Shown here: positions 13,650-22,858 of the stretch, piece after piece
Position numbering within the stretch: the first letter of the stretch is position 1
Layout of the letters: each line of letters starts with the position of its first letter
NCBI GenBank assembly: GCA_019239445.1
Contig: JAFAZV010000068.1
Location: 1-32,522, forward strand
Source: Solirubrobacterales bacterium
Lineage (GTDB): Bacteria > Actinomycetota > Thermoleophilia > Solirubrobacterales > Solirubrobacteraceae
Direction of reading: 5' to 3'
Length of the DNA: 32,522 nucleotides
Made by a program: the position numbers and the translations under genes
Notes under the pieces: model-generated
What the model was told of the DNA's origin: nothing
Seen by the model: the letters and a program-made list of their open reading frames with translations, nothing else
Database searches by the model: none

Positions 13650-15050
13650 ATGCAGAGCGCCCCATTCACCTCGCCGCTGGCCCAAGGCCTTGCCGAGGAC
13701 TTACTCGAGCGCTTTCAGCGCTACGTGCGGATCGATTCCCAGGCGCGCCGCGATCGCGAGCGCTCACCGAGCACGCCCGGGCAGCTCGAGCTCGGACGGC
13801 TGCTCGTGCGCGAGCTCAAGGAGGCCGGACTCGACGCCGTCGAGCAGGATGAGAATGGCTATGTCACGGCGACGCTGCCGGAGGTAGGGGGCGCGGCAGG
13901 AGGCGGGGAGGACGGGCACGACGCCGGCCCCGGCGCGATCGGGCTGATCGCGCATCTCGACACCACGCCCGACACCCCGGCTGCCGGGGCGGAGGCGCTC
14001 GTGCACCGCGCGTACGCGGGCGGCGTGATCGACCTGCCTCGCGGCGGAACTCAACTCGATCCGGCCTCGATGCCCGAGCTCGGCGCCAAGGTCGGTCACG
14101 ACATCGTCACCTCCAGCGGCGACACGTTGCTGGGCGCCGACGACAAGGCGGGCGTGGCGGCGATCATGTCCGCCGTTGCCCACCTCGCGCGCCATCCGGA
14201 TCTTCCGCGCCCGCGGCTGCGAATCGCCTTCACGCCCGACGAGGAGATCGGCGAAGGCGCAACGCTGTTCGACATTCCGCGCTTTGGCGCTCTATGCGCC
14301 TACACGATCGACGGGTCCAAGCTGGGGGAGCTCCAGGACGAGACGTTCAGCGCCGCCGAGGCCATCATCACGATCGACGGCGTTGACGTGCACCCGGGCC
14401 AGGCCACCGGCAAGCTCGTGAACGCGCTGCGCCTGGCCTCGCGCGTGGTGGCGGCGTTGCCGGACGACACCTTGACCCCCGAGACGACCGCCGACCGCGA
14501 GGGATTCATCCATCCGTACCTCATCGAAGGAACCGCCGCGCGCGCCACCATCCGCGCGATCGTGCGCGACTTCGACGATGAGTTGCTCGAGGCGCACCAG
14601 CGCCTCCTCGAGCGCACCGCTCGCGAGGTCGTCGAGCGCGAGCCGCGCGCTCGCCTCGACGTCGCGCTGCGCGAGCAGTACCGGAACATGCGTCGCTACA
14701 TCGAGCGCGTCCCGGAAGCCATCGCCGCTGCCGAAGCGGCGATCCGCGCGGAGGGAATCGAGCCCGTCCGCGAGCCGATCCGGGGCGGAACCGACGGCTC
14801 GCGCCTCAGCGAGATGGGCCTTCCGACTCCGAACATCTTCACCGGCGGCCAAGAGTTCCATTCACTGCGCGAGTGGGCATCGCTGCAGGACATGGCGGCG
14901 TCCGCGGCGACGATTATCCGCCTGGCACAGGAGTGGGCGACGCGGCAGTCGCCGCTCGGCGGGCGGGAGGACTCGGGCAGCAGGTTGAAGGACTCGGGCA
15001 GCGGGTCGAAGGACTCGGTCGGCCAGCCGGAGGACTCGGGCAGCGGATAG
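13650..15050 (+). CDS. pepT: Peptidase T (M20 tripeptidase)
   Basis: A cytoplasmic zinc aminopeptidase that removes N-terminal residues from tripeptides, 466 residues. Metal-site motifs are AHLDTTPD (H102, D104), GADDKAG (D164), FTPDEEIGEG (E198 as catalytic base, E199 as ligand), IDGS (D221) and the C-terminal FTGGQEFHS. PIRGGTDGSRLSEMGLPTPN marks the substrate site typical of PepT. A Gly-rich insertion near residues 78-95 and a 28-residue tail of EDSGS-type repeats (from about 439) are extra to the family. The tail is made by a 21-bp DNA repeat. The start ATG 13650 has no clear ribosome site. It is divergent from topoisomerase IB and is followed 32 nt later by the aminotransferase. Confidence 0.92.
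   Translation: MQSAPFTSPLAQGLAEDLLERFQRYVRIDSQARRDRERSPSTPGQLELGRLLVRELKEAGLDAVEQDENGYVTATLPEVGGAAGGGEDGHDAGPGAIGLIAHLDTTPDTPAAGAEALVHRAYAGGVIDLPRGGTQLDPASMPELGAKVGHDIVTSSGDTLLGADDKAGVAAIMSAVAHLARHPDLPRPRLRIAFTPDEEIGEGATLFDIPRFGALCAYTIDGSKLGELQDETFSAAEAIITIDGVDVHPGQATGKLVNALRLASRVVAALPDDTLTPETTADREGFIHPYLIEGTAARATIRAIVRDFDDELLEAHQRLLERTAREVVEREPRARLDVALREQYRNMRRYIERVPEAIAAAEAAIRAEGIEPVREPIRGGTDGSRLSEMGLPTPNIFTGGQEFHSLREWASLQDMAASAATIIRLAQEWATRQSPLGGREDSGSRLKDSGSGSKDSVGQPEDSGSG
14968..15050 (+). repeat. 21-bp tandem repeat, four units, encoding the PepT tail
   Basis: Units start at 14968, 14989, 15010 and 15031. Each begins AGGACTCGG, and three continue GCAGC. The period of 21 keeps the frame, giving (E/K)DSGS-type peptides. 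The last unit is 20 bp and ends in the stop TAG. Confidence 0.85.
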
Positions 15051-15082
15051 GCTCCGCGCGTGATCCCCAGCCCGATCGTATC

Positions 15083-15880
15083 GTGAGCGCCCCGGCCACG
15101 CTGGCGTCGCTAGACGGAGAGATCATGCCGGCGGCCGAGGCGGTGGTTCCCGCCACGGACGAGGGGCTGCTGCGGGGCGACGGCGTGTTCGAGGTGATCC
15201 GCGTCTACGACGGCCGGCCGTTCGCGCTCGAGGAGCACCTGCAGCGTCTCGAGCGCTCGGCCGCGAACCTACGACTGCCGCTCGATCTCGAGGCGGTGCG
15301 CGCCGATGCGCACCGGCTGCTCGCGCGAGCGGGAGCGGGGAGCGAGCACGAGGCGCTGCGCATCGTCCTCACCCGAGGGGGGCGACGGATCCTGTTCACC
15401 GAGCCGCTGCCCCCGTCGCCCGAGCGGGTACGGCTCGCCTCGATCACCTACGCACCGACTCGAGTTCTCGACGGCGTCAAATCACTGTCCTACGCGGCGA
15501 ACATGCTGGCCAGCCGGCTCGCGCGCGAGCAGGGGTTCGACGAGGCGCTCCTGGTGACGCCGCACGGGCGGGTCCTGGAGGCGCCGACGAGCTCGATCTT
15601 CTGGATCAAGGACGGCGCGATCCTGACGCCTCCCCTCGACGAGCACATCCTGGCCTCGATCACCCGCGCCGCCGTGATCGAGCTCATGGACGCGAGAGAA
15701 CAGTCGTGCACCCTCAAAGACCTCGGGCAGGCGGACGAGGCGTTTCTCGCCTCTACCACCCGCGAGGTCCAGCCTGTCGCTGCCATTGACGAGCGCAGCT
15801 TCGACCACGCTGGACCGAAGACCGCCGAAGCGGCCGCCGCGATGAGCGCGCGGATCCGCTCGGAACTCGGGCTGGGGTGA
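15083..15880 (+). CDS. Class IV aminotransferase (branched-chain aminotransferase / aminodeoxychorismate lyase type)
   Basis: A PLP enzyme of fold type IV, 265 residues. The N-terminal LDGEIMPAAEAVVPATDEGLLRGDGVFEVIRVYDG, the PLP lysine K133 in GVKSLSYAANMLASRLAREQG, E166 in GRVLEAPTSSIFWI and the AFLASTTREVQPV phosphate-site block are all present. The family holds branched-chain amino acid transaminase, D-amino acid transaminase and 4-amino-4-deoxychorismate lyase (PabC); sequence alone does not decide among them. GTG 15083 is chosen because homology begins right after it. The upstream open frame lies over the pepT repeat tail. The stop overlaps the GTG of the epimerase gene (GTGA), which indicates translational coupling. 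Confidence 0.85.
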   Translation: MSAPATLASLDGEIMPAAEAVVPATDEGLLRGDGVFEVIRVYDGRPFALEEHLQRLERSAANLRLPLDLEAVRADAHRLLARAGAGSEHEALRIVLTRGGRRILFTEPLPPSPERVRLASITYAPTRVLDGVKSLSYAANMLASRLAREQGFDEALLVTPHGRVLEAPTSSIFWIKDGAILTPPLDEHILASITRAAVIELMDAREQSCTLKDLGQADEAFLASTTREVQPVAAIDERSFDHAGPKTAEAAAAMSARIRSELGLG

Positions 15881-16956
15881 AGGTTCTCAGCGTCATCGGC
15901 AACCGCCCCCAGTTCATCAAGGCCGCTGCGGTGTCGCCACGGCTGCGCGAGGTCGCCGACGAGGTCCTGATCCACACTGGGCAGCACTTCGATGATGAGC
16001 TCTCCTCGGTGTTCTTCGCCGAGCTCGGCATCCCGGCGCCCGAGCGCGAGCTCGGCATCGCGCTCGGCACCAACACCTCGCAGACCGCGCGGATGCTCGC
16101 GGCCCTTGAGCCGGTGATCGCGTCTGAGCTTCCAGATGTCGTGCTCGTCTACGGCGATACGAATTCCACCCTGGCCGGTGCGCTGGCCGCCGCACAGGCC
16201 GGGCGCCCGGTCGCGCACGTGGAAGCCGGAATGCGTTCGTTCGACCGCTCGATGCCCGAGGAGCTCAACCGGATCCTCTCCGACCATGCCAGCTCGCTGT
16301 TGCTGTGCTCCTCGCCGGTGGCGGTCGAGAATCTCCAGCGCGAGGCGGTCGGCGGCGCGGTAGAGCTCGTCGGCGACGTGATGGTCGACGTCGCGCTGAG
16401 CGTGCAGCCGGCGGCCCGTCCGCGCCTGGACCTCCTCGCCGCGCGGGGCGTCACTCCCGGCGAGTACGTGCTGGCCACGGCTCACCGCGCCGGCAACGTC
16501 GACGACCCCGCACGTCTTGCGCGTCTCGTCGAGTTGCTGCTGGCGGTGCCGCTGCCGGTGGTTCTGCCGCTCCACCCCAGGACCGAGGCGCGGCTGCGCG
16601 CAGCTGGGCGGCTCGACGAGCTGGCCGCGGCACCCGAGATGATCCTCACTCCGCCGCTCGGTTACATCGAGCTGACGGCGCTGCTATGCAACGCGCGCGC
16701 GGCGCTCACCGACTCGGGCGGGCTTCAGAAGGAGGCCTACCTGGCCGGTGTCAAGTGCATCACGCTGCGCCCGAGCACCGAGTGGGTCGAGACCGTCGAG
16801 CAGGGCTGGAACACGCTGGTCGACCTCGATCGCGATGCGATGCTGACGGCGCTCAATCGCGATCCGCCGCTCGAGCGCCCGCCGCTCTACGGCGACGGGC
16901 GCGCTGGTGAGCGCGTCGTTCAGTCCCTTCGCGACCATGCAGCCGCCCATGCCTGA
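15877..16956 (+). CDS. wecB: UDP-N-acetylglucosamine 2-epimerase (non-hydrolysing)
   Basis: Interconverts UDP-GlcNAc and UDP-ManNAc for surface polysaccharide or teichoic-type polymers. The 359-residue GT-B-like product starts VLSVIGNRPQFIKAAAVSP and has GDTNSTLAG (D94), HVEAGMRS (E116), MPEELNRILSDH (E128, E129), ATAHRAGNVD and DSGGLQKEA, the set of active-site motifs of the family. The length is normal. It starts at GTG 15877 inside the stop of the aminotransferase gene and ends 8 nt into the acetyltransferase gene, so the three form a tight unit. No glycosyltransferase or dehydrogenase of the ManNAc pathway is in the window, so the final polymer is unknown. Confidence 0.93.
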   Translation: MKVLSVIGNRPQFIKAAAVSPRLREVADEVLIHTGQHFDDELSSVFFAELGIPAPERELGIALGTNTSQTARMLAALEPVIASELPDVVLVYGDTNSTLAGALAAAQAGRPVAHVEAGMRSFDRSMPEELNRILSDHASSLLLCSSPVAVENLQREAVGGAVELVGDVMVDVALSVQPAARPRLDLLAARGVTPGEYVLATAHRAGNVDDPARLARLVELLLAVPLPVVLPLHPRTEARLRAAGRLDELAAAPEMILTPPLGYIELTALLCNARAALTDSGGLQKEAYLAGVKCITLRPSTEWVETVEQGWNTLVDLDRDAMLTALNRDPPLERPPLYGDGRAGERVVQSLRDHAAAHA

Positions 16957-17707
16957 CGTCGCGCCGGGAGCACAAATCTCCGCGACCGCGTCGCTGGCCG
17001 AGGACGTCGTGATTGCGCACGGCGCCGTGGTGGCGGATGGGGCCGTCATCGGAGCCGGCTGCCGGATCGGCGCCGGCGCGGTCGTTCACGCGGGAACCGA
17101 GATAGCCGCCGGCTGCCTGGTCGAGGATGGCGCGGTCCTCGGCAAGCGTCCGCGGCTGCGCCCCGGGTCGAGTGCCGCCGCCGGCGGCGAGCTCGGAGCG
17201 CTCGTCCTGGAAGCTGACGTGACCGTCTGCTGCGGCGCTGTCCTGTACGCCGGAGCGCTCGTCGGCCGCCGCGCGATCATCGGCGACCAGAGCCAGGTCC
17301 GCGAGCGTGCCCGAGTCGGCGAGCGCACCGTGGTCGGCCGCGCCTCCTGCGTCGACTTCGGCGCGCAGGTGGGGGATCGGGTGCTGATCCAGACGGGCGT
17401 CTACGTGACCGGTGGCTCGATCGTCGAAGACGATGTGTTCCTCGGACCGGGCGTCGTCACCACCAACGACCACGCCATGGGGCGCCATCCCGCCGGCGAG
17501 CCGCTGCAGGGGCCGGTCTTCCGCCGCGCCTGCCGCGTCGGCGGGGGCGTCGTGCTGGTCCCGGGCGTGGTCATCGGCGAGGAGGCCTTCGTCGCCGCGG
17601 GTGCGCTGGTGACGCGGGACGTCGGTGCTCGCCAGGTCGTGATGGGGGTGCCGGGCCGCGTCGTGCGCCAAGTTGGCGATGAGGATCTGATCGAGCAGTG
17701 GAGCTGA
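16949..17707 (+). CDS. Left-handed beta-helix acyltransferase (hexapeptide repeat)
   Basis: A trimeric beta-helix acyl- or acetyltransferase. Hexapeptide repeats run through most of the 252 residues: VVIAHGAVVADGAVIGAGCRIGAGAVV and later VGERTVVGRASCVDFGAQVGDRVLIQ, then LGPGVVTTNDHAMGRH, GGGVVLVPGVVIGEEAFVAAGALVTRDV and the closing VVMGVPGRVVRQVG. The TNDH site is typical of sugar-nucleotide N-acetyltransferases such as WbpD/WlbB. A loop of about 15 residues (RPRLRPGSSAAAGGE) interrupts the helix early on. The start at ATG 16949 overlaps the epimerase stop (ATGCCTGA); ATG 16937 is an alternative. It probably acts on an amino sugar in the same pathway as the epimerase. The 124 nt after it hold only a 12-bp palindrome (17760-17771). 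Confidence 0.85.
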   Translation: MPDVAPGAQISATASLAEDVVIAHGAVVADGAVIGAGCRIGAGAVVHAGTEIAAGCLVEDGAVLGKRPRLRPGSSAAAGGELGALVLEADVTVCCGAVLYAGALVGRRAIIGDQSQVRERARVGERTVVGRASCVDFGAQVGDRVLIQTGVYVTGGSIVEDDVFLGPGVVTTNDHAMGRHPAGEPLQGPVFRRACRVGGGVVLVPGVVIGEEAFVAAGALVTRDVGARQVVMGVPGRVVRQVGDEDLIEQWS

Positions 17708-17831
17708 GCGCGCGCGACGCTTCGGCGAAAACCTCAAACGGGAAGGACTGAACGCAAAACGCCGGCCGGCGACGCACGTGAGAGGATCCGCAGCGCGACG
17801 CGAGCAGCTCTAGGAACCCGAGGAGAACGCG

Positions 17832-18161
17832 ATGGAGACCTGGGACATCACCGCACTGGCGATCGAGCCGCACCAGCCCAAGGTGCTGCGCTCCGACGAC
17901 GAGACGCGGGCGATCGCGATCCACCTGCCCGCCGGCGAAGAGCTCCAAGAGCACCAGGTCCACGAGCGCACCTACGTTCTCGTCGCCGCAGGCGAGGTCG
18001 AAATCTCCGGCGACGGCCGTAGCGAGACAGGGGGCCCGGGCTTCCTGTCTCACTTCGAGCCCAACGAACGCCGGACCGTGCGCGCGATCAGCGACGCCCG
18101 TGTGGTGCTCGTGCTGGCGCCGTGGCCAGGAGTGGGCCACCCGTCGCGGGCTGGCACTTAG
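17832..18161 (+). CDS. Small cupin-domain protein
   Basis: A 109-residue single-domain beta barrel. The first cupin motif is present in modified form as HLPAGEELQEHQVHERTYVLVAAGEVEI, with His at 41 and 44 and Glu at 45 as likely metal ligands. The second motif is weaker (GFLSHFEPNERRTVRAISDARVVLVLAPW). Many such stand-alone cupins are small-molecule binding or isomerase proteins of unknown substrate. The C-terminal PGVGHPSRAGT is loose. ATG 17832 has CGAGGAG 6-8 nt upstream. It stands alone after the acetyltransferase and converges on purA, with twin hairpins between. Confidence 0.8.
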   Translation: METWDITALAIEPHQPKVLRSDDETRAIAIHLPAGEELQEHQVHERTYVLVAAGEVEISGDGRSETGGPGFLSHFEPNERRTVRAISDARVVLVLAPWPGVGHPSRAGT

Positions 18162-18170
18162 CGCGGCGCC

Positions 18171-19558
<1,388 letters not shown>

Positions 19559-19614
19559 TCAGTGTACGAAGGGGTCAGGGCGAGCGGCTCGCGCTCACGC
19601 AATCGCGTCCGCGC

Positions 19615-20394
19615 TCAGCTCCACCCGCCGAGCTGACTGCCGTCCGCGGGAACGGAGCCCACATCCATCCGCCGGTCGTGACCGAGCAGAGGCAGTTCGT
19701 CGCACATCTCGGTCAGACGCGAGACGGTCCGCTCGGTGATCTGCTCGCACAGTGCCTCGCGATCGAGGATGTTGGTCGTGACCACCATCGAGCGCTCGTC
19801 CTCATAGCGCGCGTTGACGATCGAGTAGAGCTCCTCCAGCACCCAGTCGGTGGTTCGCTCGGCACCGACATCGTCGACGTGGAGCAGGTCCACCGCGGTC
19901 AGGCGGTCGAGCAGCTCGACGTGAGAGCGCTCAGCCCGGTGGGTGTCACGGATCTCGTTGAGCAGGCGGGGCAGCGAGTAGATCGCCACCGAACGTCCGG
20001 CCTTCAGCGCCGCCTTGGAGACGAGCATCGCGAGCGTCGTCTTGCCGGTTCCAACCGGCCCCATGAACCAGAGGCCGCGCCCGGACTCGAGCTTCTCGTC
20101 GATCCGGTCGACGAAGCGCCGCGCGGCCGCCGCCACCTGCGGGTCGATGTCGGTCACCGGAGGCCGGTCGAACGCGACGTCGCGGTAGCGCTTGGGGATG
20201 ACCGCGGACAGGCTGCGCGCCTTCGCCAGCACGATCCGCTGCGCCCGGCAGCGGCAGTCATAGGCGGTGTTCGTGTCTTGGTCGTAGAGAAACCCGGAGC
20301 CGTCGCATAGCCCGTAGGCGCAGTCCCCCTCAGCGCGGCGCTGCGTCTGGCGAGCGACCTGCGTCTGCCGGGCGATCTGAGCTTCCGGGCTCAC
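19615..20394 (-). CDS. DnaC/DnaI-type replicative helicase loader (AAA+ ATPase)
   Basis: Loads the DnaB hexamer on DNA. The 259-residue protein has a short Gln/Arg N-terminus, then a cysteine cluster C25, C30, C47 and C49 that could bind zinc as in DnaI. The AAA+ domain follows with Walker A GPVGTGKT (112-119), Walker B LLHVDDVG, sensor-1 VVTTN and an Arg-rich end (RTVSRLTEMC). GTG 20394 overlaps the dnaB stop (GTGA), so helicase and loader are translationally coupled. This favours a loader over an IstB transposition protein, and there is no transposase nearby. Most actinobacteria are thought to use DciA instead, so a DnaC/DnaI-like gene here is notable. Confidence 0.85.
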   Translation of the reverse strand: MSPEAQIARQTQVARQTQRRAEGDCAYGLCDGSGFLYDQDTNTAYDCRCRAQRIVLAKARSLSAVIPKRYRDVAFDRPPVTDIDPQVAAAARRFVDRIDEKLESGRGLWFMGPVGTGKTTLAMLVSKAALKAGRSVAIYSLPRLLNEIRDTHRAERSHVELLDRLTAVDLLHVDDVGAERTTDWVLEELYSIVNARYEDERSMVVTTNILDREALCEQITERTVSRLTEMCDELPLLGHDRRMDVGSVPADGSQLGGWS

Positions 20395-21746
20395 GCCGCG
20401 AACCGATCGCCGGCGTAGTTCATGAACTTCGGATAGTCCTTCTGGAAGGTCAGGACAACCTCGCCGACGGGACCGTTTCGGTGCTTGGCGAGGATGATGT
20501 CAGCCTCTCCAGGCCGCTCGGAGTCGCGGTCGTAGTACTCCTCGCGATAGATGAACATCACGAGGTCGCTGTCCTGCTCGATCTGGCCTGACTCCCTCAG
20601 ATCGGAGAGGATCGGCTTCTTGTCCCCGCCGCGTTGCTCGACGGCGCGGCTCAGCTGGGAGAGCGCGATGACAGGGACATTCAGCTCGCGCGCGAGGCCC
20701 TTGAGGCCGCGGGAGATCTGGCCAACCTGCTCGACCCGGCTCTCAACCCGGCCTTCGTGACGCATCAGCTGCAGGTAATCGATGATGATCAGGCCGAGGC
20801 CGCCTTTGACCTGGTGGTGCAGGCGCCGGGCCTTGGCGCGCAGGTCGAGGACGCCGATGTCGCTCGAGTCATCGATGAACAGCGGCGCCTCGGACAGCCG
20901 CTGGCATGCCTCGAGGATCTTCGGCCACCGATGCTCGGCGACGCGGCCGCGCCGCAGGTCGTCGCCCTTGATTCGTGCCTGCGAGGCGACGAACCGCTGG
21001 GCCAGCTCCGATTCCGACATCTCGAGCGAGAACAGGGCGACCGCGTGGCCGGCGAGGACGGCGTTCTCGGCGATGTTGGCCACCAGCGCCGACTTGCCCA
21101 TCGAGGGACGCGCCGCGATCACGATCAGGTTTCCGGGCTGGAAGCCTCCGGTTTTCTCGTCGATGTCCTTGAACCCCGACGGCGTCCCGGTCAGGGGCGT
21201 CTTCAGCACCGATAGGCGGTGTAGCTTGTCGGTCTCTTCGTGCAGGATGTCCGCGATCGTGCGGATCTTCTTCTGGCGCTCGTCGTGCGCCACTTCGAGC
21301 ACCGAGCGCTCCGCGCGTTCGACGAGGTCGCGAGCCGGCGCCTCTCGGCCGATCACACTCGACTGGATCTCGTAGGAGGCGTTCAGCAGCGCTCGCATCT
21401 GGGCGTTATCGCGGACGATGCGTCCGTACTCGCGCGCATGTCCGGCCGCCGGCACCCATCCTGCCAGCTCGTCGATCGTCTCCGGCCCTCCAACCTCCGC
21501 CAGCTTGCCGTGGTGGCGCAACGTCTCGGCGACGGTCAGCTGGTCGATCTTGCGGTCGGACTCGTGCAGCTCGAGCATCGCCGCGAACACCGCCGCGTGC
21601 TGCTCACGGTAGAAGTGCTCCGGTCGCAGCTGCTCCTCGACCAGAAGCGAGTACAGATGGCGCTCGTCGAGGAGCACGGCGCCGAGCACCGACTTCTCCG
21701 CCTCCAGGTTGTGGGGCGGGACCGCGATGTTGGCTACGGCGCTCAT
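20391..21746 (-). CDS. dnaB: Replicative DNA helicase DnaB
   Basis: Hexameric fork helicase of 451 residues, normal length, with no intein. The N-terminal helical domain (PPHNLEAEKSVLGAVLLD, EHFYREQHAAVFAAMLEL) is followed by the linker and a RecA-like domain with Walker A RPSMGKS (213-219), Walker B GLIIIDYLQLM, and the SQLSRAVEQR and SDLRESGQIEQDSDLVMFIYREEYY blocks. The end LTFQKDYPKFMNYA is typical. The start is ATG 21746. A 292-nt gap with tandem repeats separates it from rplI on the same strand. Its stop overlaps the start of the loader gene. Confidence 0.96.
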   Translation of the reverse strand: MSAVANIAVPPHNLEAEKSVLGAVLLDERHLYSLLVEEQLRPEHFYREQHAAVFAAMLELHESDRKIDQLTVAETLRHHGKLAEVGGPETIDELAGWVPAAGHAREYGRIVRDNAQMRALLNASYEIQSSVIGREAPARDLVERAERSVLEVAHDERQKKIRTIADILHEETDKLHRLSVLKTPLTGTPSGFKDIDEKTGGFQPGNLIVIAARPSMGKSALVANIAENAVLAGHAVALFSLEMSESELAQRFVASQARIKGDDLRRGRVAEHRWPKILEACQRLSEAPLFIDDSSDIGVLDLRAKARRLHHQVKGGLGLIIIDYLQLMRHEGRVESRVEQVGQISRGLKGLARELNVPVIALSQLSRAVEQRGGDKKPILSDLRESGQIEQDSDLVMFIYREEYYDRDSERPGEADIILAKHRNGPVGEVVLTFQKDYPKFMNYAGDRFAA

Positions 21747-21900
21747 CGGATCCGAGAATAGGTCGGGGAGAGGCGGCGAGATCGAAGCGTTCCCGGTAGA
21801 TGGTTCATTCCACGAGAGCCATGCCCGCCTGCGCGCGGAGCCGCCGATCCGCCCGTTGCTCCAGCTCGAGTCGGTGGTGTGGGGCGGGTACCCGGCGTCG

Positions 21901-22011
21901 GGCGAGCCGGTGGCGCGAGCCCGAGCGTCCCCGCGTTAGGCGAGCCGGTGGCGCGAGTCCGAGCGTCCCCGCGTCGGGCGAGCCCGTGGCGCGTTCCCGG
22001 CGTCGCCGTCG
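21901..22011. repeat. 38-bp tandem repeat (about three units) between rplI and dnaB
   Basis: Unit 1 (21901-21938) and unit 2 (21939-21976) differ at only about three positions. Unit 3 (21977-22011) is shorter and more diverged. A unit begins GGCGAGCCGGTGGCGCGAG, and partial echoes flank the array (21883-21900 and from 22012). It lies in the 292-nt gap 21747-22038 inside the operon. I see no supported gene or clear promoter in the rest of that gap. Confidence 0.8.
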
Positions 22012-22038
22012 GGCGATTCGGTGCCGAGGGACGCCGGG

Positions 22039-22488
22039 CTACGCTGCGACGACCATGGTCTTGATCGTCGCGGTCACGTCGTCCGCGACCTCGACCACGA
22101 CCATGTAGGTCCCGACGTTGCGAATCGGGTCCGCGAGGTGAACCTTGCGACGATCGACCCTGATACCGCGAGCGTCGCGAATCGCATCGGCAATGTCCTG
22201 CGTCGTGACCGAGCCGAACAAGCGACCATCCTCGCCCGCCTGCTGCGGGATCGTCAGCACCGTGCGTCCCAGCAACGCCGCGTTCTCGCGCGAGCGCTCC
22301 TCGGCTTCCTGCTTAGCCCGCTCGGCGCTCTCGCGCCGCCGCGCCGCCGCGTCTATCGATCCCTTCGTCGCAGGCTCAGCGAGTTTGCGCGGGAGCAGAT
22401 AGTTGCGCAGATAACCCGCCGACACCTCGACGACCGTGCCGCGCTCGCCCAGCGTGTCCACGTCTTGGAGCAGGATCGCCTGCGGCAC
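22039..22488 (-). CDS. rplI: 50S ribosomal protein bL9
   Basis: A 149-residue protein with the complete bL9 layout. The N-terminal domain AILLQDVDTLGERGTVVEVSAGYLRNYLLPRKLA binds 23S rRNA. A long charged helix (about 45-75) links to the C-terminal domain with GRLFGSVTTQDIADAI and DRRKVHLADPIRNVGTYMVVVEV. The start is ATG 22488, 17 nt after rpsR, in the standard order rpsF-ssb-rpsR-rplI. Confidence 0.97.
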   Translation of the reverse strand: MPQAILLQDVDTLGERGTVVEVSAGYLRNYLLPRKLAEPATKGSIDAAARRRESAERAKQEAEERSRENAALLGRTVLTIPQQAGEDGRLFGSVTTQDIADAIRDARGIRVDRRKVHLADPIRNVGTYMVVVEVADDVTATIKTMVVAA

Positions 22489-22505
22489 CGCGCGTCGTCT
22501 CCTTG

Positions 22506-22817
22506 CTAGCGCTCGCGCTCGCGGTCGCCTCGCCCGCCGCGCTCGCTGCCGCCTTCGGCGACGTACGGCAGCAGCGCCAGCTCGCGAGCTCGCTTGACCG
22601 CGCGCGCGACCTGGCTCTGGTGACGCCGGCAGGCACCGGTGATCCGACGCGAACGGATCTTGCCGCGCTCGGAGATGAAGCGGCGCAGAGCCGAGATGTC
22701 CTTGTAGTCGACCTGGTCGATGTGGTCGCGACAGTACGGGCAGGGCTTGCGCCGGCCAGAAGTCGGACCCCCCTTCCTATCGCGCCGGCGGACCGGCCGT
22801 CTACGTTGCTTCGCCAC
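22506..22817 (-). CDS. rpsR: 30S ribosomal protein bS18
   Basis: The core [64 protein letters not shown] is a textbook bS18, which pairs with bS6 on the platform of the small subunit. The CPYC pair plus a later Cys could bind zinc (the C+ form). The protein is extended by about 17 residues at the C-terminus ([16 protein letters not shown]), a basic and acidic low-complexity tail. The start is ATG 22817, 41 nt after the ssb stop. Confidence 0.96.
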   Translation of the reverse strand: MAKQRRRPVRRRDRKGGPTSGRRKPCPYCRDHIDQVDYKDISALRRFISERGKIRSRRITGACRRHQSQVARAVKRARELALLPYVAEGGSERGGRGDRERER

Positions 22818-22858
22818 AGGGCATCACCTAACTCGTTGCTGCTCGATCTCGATCGGCC

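Noticed and set aside
15490-16575. Long minus-strand open frame antisense to the aminotransferase and wecB
   Set aside because: Its composition is that of a shadow frame, and it covers two well-supported genes.
19615-20394. IstB-type ATPase of an IS21 element
   Set aside because: No IstA transposase or terminal repeats. The gene is coupled to dnaB and has a DnaI-like cysteine cluster.
20391-21746. Intein in dnaB
   Set aside because: The protein has the normal length, and the Walker A and B regions are uninterrupted.
21883-22030. Repeat array considered as a CRISPR locus
   Set aside because: Units are directly adjacent with no unique spacers, only about three copies, and no cas genes are nearby.
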